Below are positions 57,301 to 64,000 of a DNA stretch of 64,000 nucleotides, in pieces. Source of the stretch: Paralvinella palmiformis. Taxonomy: Eukaryota; Annelida; Polychaeta; Terebellida; Alvinellidae. The stretch's first letter is position 1, and each line of letters starts with the position of its first letter. The position numbers and the translations under genes are program-made. The stretch covers positions 187,501-251,500 of the forward strand of contig JAODUP010000349.1 of NCBI GenBank assembly GCA_025642065.1, in the 5' to 3' direction. The notes below the pieces were generated by a model. It saw only the letters and a list, made by a program, of their open reading frames with translations, was not told the DNA's origin and made no database searches.

Positions 57301-60300
57301 GTCAGATTAGGAAATTACAGTGCTGTATATGCAATGTAACAAAGGAATGAGCCACTGCAGCAAGTGCCTTTTGTTTGAAGTTTGTGGATATTCTTACAGC
57401 GCTAGTAAGCTGGCTTGCAGACCAATACTTCGGGTATAAATCCACCTTGTAGGACACTAGCTAACAAGCATAGGTCATCAGATAACAAATAACTAACTGA
57501 AATTTTTAAACCAGTGCTTTAAATAGTATTGAAGCCAGTCATGTACTTTGCCTGGCAAATGACCAGTCAGACAAAGGGACCTAACAGTCAACAGTCTAAC
57601 GAGGCTGTTTCAGTTAAATATAGATGTTTGGTCGTTTTTAAAGGTAGCATGGAAATACTTTCCAATTGTTTTATTTCAGCTTCCTATGTAAATGAATCTA
57701 ACTGGTTAACTTTTAATTTATGAAAATTCCCTTTAATAACCCTGATATTTAATTAGTTATGTGCATTGAATTATCAAAAAATTATAGGACATATTTGGAG
57801 TACTGTTGTTAAATTGTTTACTTTTGTCTTATTGCAGTCACACACAACTAAGCTGATGCCTCATGCTATACTCCCAGTAAAACAGGAAACGTATAAAGTA
57901 GGTCAAAGTTGATATTGTATGTGTGTTTGAAAACTAATAGCGAGTGCAATTTTTGTAACATGGTTGTTTTTTTTTGTGCTAGTTTAATAAATGTTTAAAA
58001 AGTAGTTTCTTTTTTTGTCAGCCTTACTTTATATACTTGTGTATAAGGCCAGGCTTTAATCATTGAAAATATGTATTTTTTCCTACTCATACACAAGTGA
58101 GCAGGAAAAGTGGCTACATTTGGAGACTGTCCGTTTAAATGAATGTAATAACTACAACAGTAAAGTGGCCATGGAGTTTTAACATAACAGAGAAACTTGT
58201 GTGTGATTCATGGAAATGTGTTGCCAAAGACTAAGACAGCTTGTTCAGGTCACTACTCCCACTGTGCTGCTGATGAGACCCCCCCTCCCTTTCATCACTG
58301 GGTGCTCATAAACAGAGAGAGGGTTAGTGTTGTAACTCACTATGGGTTCAGGCACAACTGATGTTTCATGACCCTTCATTCAGAGTATTAGTTGGCTGGT
58401 GTACTTACTTCATGAGAAGACACAACCCCTCTTTGCGTATGAGCACCAAAATAAGCCAAAATTTCTTAGACTTAATTGGAGGGTAAAATCACGTCATTCC
58501 ATCATTGTGTTGTTAACTAGAAAACACTCTCGGCCTGGGCTTATCTGAAGGGTGTTTCATCTTTGACTTTGCTTCATTACCTTTGGAGGTCGCTCGGCCC
58601 ATTGAGCCTACTATGTGCACAAAAATGGCCATAAAACATCAATCATCACCATCATCTTGACCAGAAAACACCATTACTTCACTGCTGAAGCTATACAAAA
58701 GTTGTGCTAAAAAATGAGCTTGTTTCATATACAAGATAACCTTATACACAAGTATATATGGTATACGATATATCTAATTGGAAATTTTGATGTCATCTCT
58801 GAAAGTCAACAGATGTGTGCTTTTTTCATGATCTGCTTTGTTTAAACTGCACAGCACATATGTTTGTTAGGAGTTAAACTTAATATAATATAATTTATTC
58901 CAAATAATTATGTGTGTTCACAAAAATAGTTATGTCTTCCCAATCTCTACTCCACTGTATACCTCCAGATTGGAGTTTGAATTCGAGTTTTATCTGTGAC
59001 TGAGGGATGCTGCTTCATCTGATCATATAATTTTCTAAATGAGTAGTATATGTCCTATGTGTGACGACAAATACCAATTCTAAACAAAGCACCTTCTCAT
59101 TTTCCATTTACGTTAAATGTGATGGTGAACCAAGGTCTCTTGTTACATTCTGCAATTCCAATAAAATTAGATTATGTAAGATTTAAAGCAAGGTTTTCTC
59201 TTTTCCTTTTTATGATAAGTAGAGTTTATTATGATTTGTGTTTCTTAGATGTCAGGTTTGGGTATAGTAAGCACTTGTTTCATCATTTGAAAAAATGGCG
59301 CATGATTCATAGTTTTAATAATTACTATATAAATCTAACTGGTATGGTTGGTACTTATCACAGTTGCATTTATTATGCTACAGACCAGTCTGCCCGGTTC
59401 AGTTTGTTGTAAAGGGAAGTGGATACCCATTTTCATAACACTCTTGTTACTACCTGAATACTACAAATGGGCATTCCGATAGAACAACTTATTTTTGAGA
59501 AATTGTCTTTGATGTATAACTACAGGCCTATTTTCCAGTTGGTTTGTGCAAGTCATTTGTTCACTAATTTTGTGAAGTACATTGTTTTCATTATGATTGA
59601 GTTGTGTTCATTAAACTGTACACTGAAATCTGTGTATTGCTCAGTCTCTTCTTTATTTATTTTTATCTTGTTATGTTTATTTTCCCAGGTAAATTCTTAC
59701 CTATTTATTTCTTATACAAAGTAACCATGATTATTTCAGTATTTTTTATTGCCCTGAAGCATCCTTTTGCATGTCATGGGAGTGACCTAAAGGGAGGGAC
59801 AACACTAAAATTTTATGATCTTTTTTATAAGTGTCCTTAAAATATGCCCAGAAACTTGTTAATTTGTATGAACTGTGTTTATATTATTAGCCAGTTAGTT
59901 TTCTTAGTTTAGCACATTCTTTCTTATTTAAGTTCATTTTCACCCCAAAGATGATTTGTTTTAACTTTATTTTTGTGATACACCATTGTGTCCTATAGAC
60001 TCATATGCTTACTCTGAGCTAAACAGATTTGATGTGCTCAGTACAAATTTAAGTATCATTTTCTCTTCAGAGTCTGTCTCCGGATCCCATCTTAAAGATG
60101 AGAAGAATTGTAGGCTTTGGTGGAGCTACAACAAAAGATGTGAGTGTCTTGTGAATATGTTGAAGAATAATTGCTAAATCTTTGTTTGTAATTAACACAT
60201 TATCACATATTTAATCTTTTGTTCACAATCCGTACACTTTCTTGCCTATATTAGTGTAGTCTTTTTGGGGTGTTTATTTGTTTCTTATGGGATTGAATTT

Positions 60301-63300
60301 TCTGTACAATCTAAAGTTTATGTGCCAACTAAGAATCATGAATTAATGCCTACATGATTATCATTTCTTTTATTCACACAATTAAAACAACTTTGAGTAA
60401 ATTAGTAGTTACATGATGTATTATGTATAATGTAATCAATACATATTGGTGATATTACATGCTATATATCTGCCTGTAGGGTGAATAATATTTTTTTACA
60501 TAGGCTCTTTGGGCTGGGAATGGAACTCAAATAGTCTACCCTTGTCATGCTGTTGTTGTGGCAATGCAAGTTAGCAATGGACATCAAAGATTCTTTATAG
60601 GACACACTGATAAGGTAGTAATTTGGTTATATTTATAAATTATATAATTATGTTACAGTGAGATATGTTTATTGTTATATAGTGTATTTAACAAATATAT
60701 GGATTTTGTAAGAGTATAAAGGATGACATAGCTGTAATATGGTAAACCAAGATCATATAGGAGAAACGTTATGATAATATAATCTGCACATATGATGCTT
60801 TCAGTAGATTTCATCCTTAGTGTGAAAATTATACTTATTTTATTTGCAGCAAACAATTCTTAAAGCATAAATATTTATAATCCCATCACATGACAATGCC
60901 TTGATGGGCCTTGTTTTTTACTTTGATTATTACATTATGATTATATAAAATATACTATTGAGAAACAAACATACTGGAGTAATCACAAAGATCCCACGTA
61001 ATTCAGGAGCTAGTCTGGTCTGTTCCTTAGTCCGTTTGAAATTAGAAACTACACTCCTGCTGATATTCATTGACACCACCCATATCCATAACCTTACTGA
61101 AAATATTCTCAACTGTGAAAGATTTATTATGAAGGCATATTCAAATAGTTAAATCTTTGCCGAGTAAAAATGGTATAATTTATGATGTATTTCTTATACA
61201 TATATTATTATTTAGTAGTAGTGACACTACTTGAATATTAAATCTAGATGTAAACTTTGAATAAGTTAGCTCTTTTCTCTAATGGGTGAATTATCTAATG
61301 TTTATACTTTGTATATATTCAGGTGTCCTGTATCAGTTTAAATGGTGCATGTAGTCTACTTGCTTCAGGACAAACAGGACCACAAAGTGTTGCGAGAATC
61401 TGGAATTTTCATTCTGGAGAATTCCTTGCTATATTCAAAACTCACGTACACAGCATGAGCTCACTGAGGTATGGCAGTACTAGATCTTTGATGTTAATTG
61501 TCTGTAGTCAATAACTGCTTGATGCATGGATGTTAGATAGAATGGTTCAGTTAATAGAACCTTTTGTAATAACTGAGAACTTGTTGGTTGTTGATAGAGA
61601 ATATATCATTCCTGTTGACTTAATAGTCACATCATCCAGACATGGGATCAGATATATTTAAATACAAATACAGATACTTTTCGTAAAAGTAATGTTTGAT
61701 GTAGTTGAATTATATGAGTATAAAGATCAAATATTTTTTTTTTAAACTGAGTGAATTGTAACACTATCATAATTTATCAGCTGGGGTATATATCAATAAA
61801 TGATTGATACATGCTGGAAGGTCAACATTTTATAGGAAAAATGAGATCTGCTAATTGAATCTATTAATAAGTTACTTCACCCTTAATCTTCTAATTATGG
61901 TATTCAATCAGGTATAATCATACCTTTTATTGAGGAAGGAGCCATAAGAAGCTTCAAAAAGATCACAGAGAAAACTTTTACTTTGTTGTTGCGTATGTAC
62001 AATTCTGTTATCAAATTGCATCCAGGAACAAATCATGTTGTTTTGGTTGCAAAATATTCAGATAATTAATTGAAAATTAAAAAAAGTATTTTATTGTATT
62101 TGAGAATGTATTTATAAATATAATACTTTTAAGTATTAAAATACAAATATAAGTACTTTTCTTTTTGGAAAGCTCAAAATACAAATACTAAGAAGGTATT
62201 TAAATACTTTCAAATACAAATACAGATGTGTTTGACCTGATTTCTGACATCATCGTACCCATACCCCCACCCACTTGCATATAGCAATCCACTGGTTCAG
62301 TGGTTAGAATTCTGCTTTGCAAACCTCCAGGTTGTGAGTTCATCAACTCAATCACCCAATTGCTTAGGTAGGATATCTTCATTGATAGAATGTCAATGTC
62401 TGACGAGTTTGTAAATGTGTATGTATCCAACCCTCCCTTGGATTTATTTTTATGATGTCATGTCTGTGCCATACCCACATAAAATTGTAATCTGTATGCT
62501 TCCGTAGACAACCACCAGTTTATAATGTTTATATGTAACAGTATACAGCAATAATATGTGACATTAATGGAGCATTTAAAATTGTTAAGAATAAAATTTA
62601 TATACTAGAATCATTCAGGTACTGTATACTGTCTGCCATTCAGAAGTTATGAGATAAAAATGGAGATATTCCTACTGTGTTTGAGCTTTATCTGCTAACT
62701 TGCAAGTTGTAGATAGATCTGAGTGTAACATTTGTTGATAATCCCAACACGTGTGTATATCGTAAAATCTTTCTCTGTTTCAGCATGTCTAACAATGGCA
62801 ATGTACTTTGTGGTGTGGGAAAGGATGGACAGAATAAAAATGTAAGTTTTAGTTCTTAATTTCCTATTGTAAAGACGACTAGGTCAGTATCTGGATGTCA
62901 CATCTGCTTTCAGATAAAAGCAAGGAATAATTATATTATAAAGTGCCACATGAACAAGGTCACAGAGTACGTTGTCACAAAATAATAGGAATAGGCAGCG
63001 TTCTACTTTTTGTGTGCTGAATGTCTCTATTTTTTAAAATTATTGAAACAGATATCATGTGTGAAAACATATTTACTGTTAGGCTTTTGTGCAGGCTTTT
63101 ATCTTGAATGCCATCCAGCTACAAATGGATTTTCAGAAATATATCTTGATGGGTAAAAACTGATGTGAATGGGTGATGATAGTGGTAGTTCGAGGACAAT
63201 TTTATCCGTACTAAATATATATTGATCAACAGATATCAGGGCATAATGACACCCATTATAATAAAAATTACAAAACTTCTATTGCTATTCAAAACTCACA

Positions 63301-63608
63301 ATTTTGAAAATATTGCTATGGTGTAGGACTCCTGGGTGTCAACCTGTGGAGTGGGGTACCTGCATCAGTAATTCTACTTTGCATGTTCATAAATCTAAGC
63401 CATATTTCATATTTTGCTGAAAAGCTACATATTAATCTCGGATTCTGTTCAGTTTAGTGTTTGAATAATGTTTAAATTAAACACTACAGATGGTTGTCAT
63501 CTGGAATACAGAAAATGTCACCAAAGGTCGCCAGGTAACAATGTTAGCAAAAGCACACACTGATGTTGACATCACACGGATGAGGATAGCTGCTTTTGAT
63601 GATACAAG
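51350..63608 (+). CDS. WDR90: WDR90 (POC16-like centriolar WD-repeat protein), 5' part, 15 exons, continues past the window
   Basis: Exons: 51350-51359, 54275-54366, 54765-55077, 55348-55518, 55671-55794, 55927-56009, 56425-56540, 56702-56860, 56969-57121, 57838-57897, 60071-60139, 60504-60614, 61323-61468, 62784-62841, 63490-63608. All junctions are GT-AG and phases agree, giving about 595 codons without a stop. In vertebrates and Chlamydomonas (POC16) the protein sits on the inner centriole wall, binds microtubules through its N-terminal CFAP20-like domain, and is needed for the inner scaffold and ciliogenesis. Here residues about 4-245 form that domain (LWQHPFVNVFKHFEIQSWKK, SFSNLFKEFKSTSTWLQFP); about 250-455 is a linker; WD40 repeats start near 455 (SPDPILKMRRIVGFGGATTK, GHTDKVSCISLNG, ARIWNFHSGEFL, MVVIWNTENV, AKAHTDVDI). 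Most WD repeats lie beyond the window. Exon 1 has only ten coding bases and is the least certain. Confidence 0.92.
51440..51730. repeat. CTAG-rich patch in WDR90 intron 1
   Basis: Unusually many ctag words, often as ctagacctag or ctagatctag, interleaved with gatct and tatc. No fixed unit length, so it is not a simple tandem repeat. Confidence 0.7.
51965..52290 (+). repeat. SINE-C, third tRNA-derived SINE family
   Basis: The head gtcgagccgttagttagagcg has an A-box, and gtgggttcgaggctc a B-box. The body has no similarity to SINE-A or SINE-B. The tail gggcgctatataaatattac followed by attatt is a tail type common to several SINE and LINE families. It lies inside WDR90 intron 1. Confidence 0.8.
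52295..54274. other. Rest of WDR90 intron 1
   Basis: AT-rich, no additional exon or repeat family recognised. Short near-repeats occur at 52430-52490 (taaaatacaatttattaccaaat units). Confidence 0.6.
54275..56009 (+). CDS. WDR90: WDR90 exons 2-6: CFAP20-like (DUF667) domain
   Basis: Five exons coding residues about 4-264. Diagnostic runs: DKTMKGTVFRITGSIPAGNY, PKTSTQSLGLTGRYMYLCFK, FVVHIDVATQDGLIIRISFS, LSMYLNRRYSYMKSIKLCAN and RDMSFPLPRGQKWHDVYDLI. This is the microtubule-binding fold shared with CFAP20 and typical of the WDR90/POC16 N-terminus. No lesion is seen. Confidence 0.93.
56425..57897 (+). CDS. WDR90: WDR90 exons 7-10: linker
   Basis: Four exons in phase 0/1, low-complexity and charged, with no named domain (for example SLGPVTIKQPRRVVAKTVH, GVDENGDISIQQTTDGEVHV, EILKNRIGRAATLKVQ). 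Their inclusion rests on open frame, splice sites and phase. Exons 9 and 10 could be alternatively spliced without shifting the frame. Confidence 0.75.
58030..58758. mobile_element. MITE-like element with 19-base perfect inverted repeats in WDR90 intron 10
   Basis: tatatacttgtgtataagg at 58030-58048 and its exact complement at 58740-58758. The interior (about 690 bases) has no coding sequence and contains a SINE-B piece at 58541-58655. Its inner left end recurs at 50371-50390. The size, non-coding interior and perfect ends fit a non-autonomous DNA transposon. No clear target duplication beyond TA-rich sequence. Confidence 0.6.
58541..58655 (+). repeat. SINE-B 3' fragment
   Basis: Matches the second half of SINE-B (ttacctttggaggtcgctcg, then catcaatcatc tail), nested in the inverted-repeat element. 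Confidence 0.85.
60071..63608 (+). CDS. WDR90: WDR90 exons 11-15: first WD40 repeats
   Basis: SLSPDPILKMRRIVGFGGAT, ALWAGNGTQIVYPCHAVVVA, HQRFFIGHTDK, VSCISLNGACSLLASGQTG, RIWNFHSGEFLAIFKTHVHS, MSNNGNVLCGVGKDGQNKN and MVVIWNTENVTKGRQ. GH and W-x dipeptides at the expected WD spacing mark at least two blades. The last exon ends at 63608 with a donor, so the gene continues off the window. Confidence 0.92.
62284..62345 (+). other. tRNA-like relic
   Basis: tccactggttcagtggttag has an A-box and caggttgtgagttcatc a degenerate B-box at the right distance. It cannot fold into a proper tRNA and is probably a SINE head. Confidence 0.35.
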
Positions 63609-63689
63609 GTAGAATTATGTTTTGATGATTATGTCAGTGTAAAGAATCCTGTGACTTAAGTTTGTAAAATCTGTTATGAATTATATGTG

Positions 63690-63719
63690 ATATATATATG
63701 TATATGTGTGTGTGTGTGC

Positions 63720-63753
<34 letters not shown>

Positions 63754-63755
63754 TC
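63690..63755. repeat. (TA)n/(TG)n microsatellite in WDR90 intron 15
   Basis: TA units flanking a short TG run. Confidence 0.9.
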
Positions 63756-64000
63756 TCACATACACACACTTATATTTCTTTAAAAAAGCCATGTTATCGC
63801 ATTTAAAATCACCACTAATCAACTGAAGAAGATCTTATCCTGTTGATTAATGTTCGTGATTTGCAAATGCTTCACTCTTTATTAACAGTAATAACTTTTC
63901 ATTAACATGATATCACTTGTGTTGTCTTCTATCTAGTTTCTTGTCTTAATTTCCTAGTTTTTGTGCATCACATCTTATAACTGACTTATAAAGCTTAATT

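Noticed and set aside
59119..60177. Frames in WDR90 intron 10 (97, 85, 78 and 63 codons)
   Set aside because: AT-rich intronic frames without domains. The 59986-60177 frame only overlaps exon 11 in a different phase.
1..64000. CRISPR array, bacterial operon or prophage
   Set aside because: No repeat-spacer structure or prokaryotic gene layout; spliced genes, SINEs and LINEs show a eukaryotic nuclear genome.

Overview
The window is eukaryotic nuclear DNA, AT-rich, with spliced GT-AG genes, long introns, microsatellites and many decayed transposable elements. The best-resolved host gene is the 5' part of WDR90 (a centriole wall protein), spread over 15 small exons from 51350 to beyond 63608 on the + strand. 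The repeats (tRNA-derived SINEs, a Ty3/Gypsy element with integrase ahead of reverse transcriptase, a decayed multicopy gene family ending in a CXC domain, and several GT10 fucosyltransferase copies) are most like those of a lophotrochozoan, probably a gastropod mollusc. That placement is an inference; no marker gene settles it.

Layout. 1-6900: old repeats: a LINE 3' end, an unclassified repeat called R here, SINE-A copies, a CXC-family fossil, and a 2.4-kb element whose two ends are arrays of ACGT-containing words. 7240-16000: left arm of a segmental duplication, with a direct duplication (7240-7920 and 8328-9998), an intact intronless alpha-fucosyltransferase (FucT1, 10155-11411, -), a full repeat R, a CXC-family fragment and a broken fucosyltransferase (FucT2, 14564-15777, -). 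16100-29200: graveyard of LINEs, one carrying a three-fold 860-bp tandem array, plus an hAT element with recognisable ends. 29216-31870: a 5'-truncated LTR retrotransposon with INT-RT-RNaseH order (Gmr1-like). 32750-37200: mostly non-coding with simple repeats and SINEs. 37225-46255: right arm, an inverted counterpart of the left arm, with a third fucosyltransferase (FucT3, 37904-39159, +) that is complete except for one missing nucleotide. 46440-48050: a broken pogo-like transposon. 48050-51350: intergenic. 51350-63608: WDR90.

How the parts relate. The fucosyltransferase loci and flanking repeats belong to one inverted segmental duplication (about 7.2-14.5 kb against 41.1-46.3 kb, opposite orientation) that later diverged. 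A SINE-A inserted in the right arm only, with an 11-bp target duplication, and the left arm keeps the empty site. A 1.9-kb stretch carrying the C-terminal half of the CXC-family fossil is present on the right and missing on the left. Only FucT1 is open from start to stop. WDR90 is unrelated to this and appears intact as far as the window shows.

Limits: frameshifts of one or a few bases may be assembly errors. Element boundaries were set by eye from internal comparisons. Family names for transposons rest on motif recognition and were not searched.
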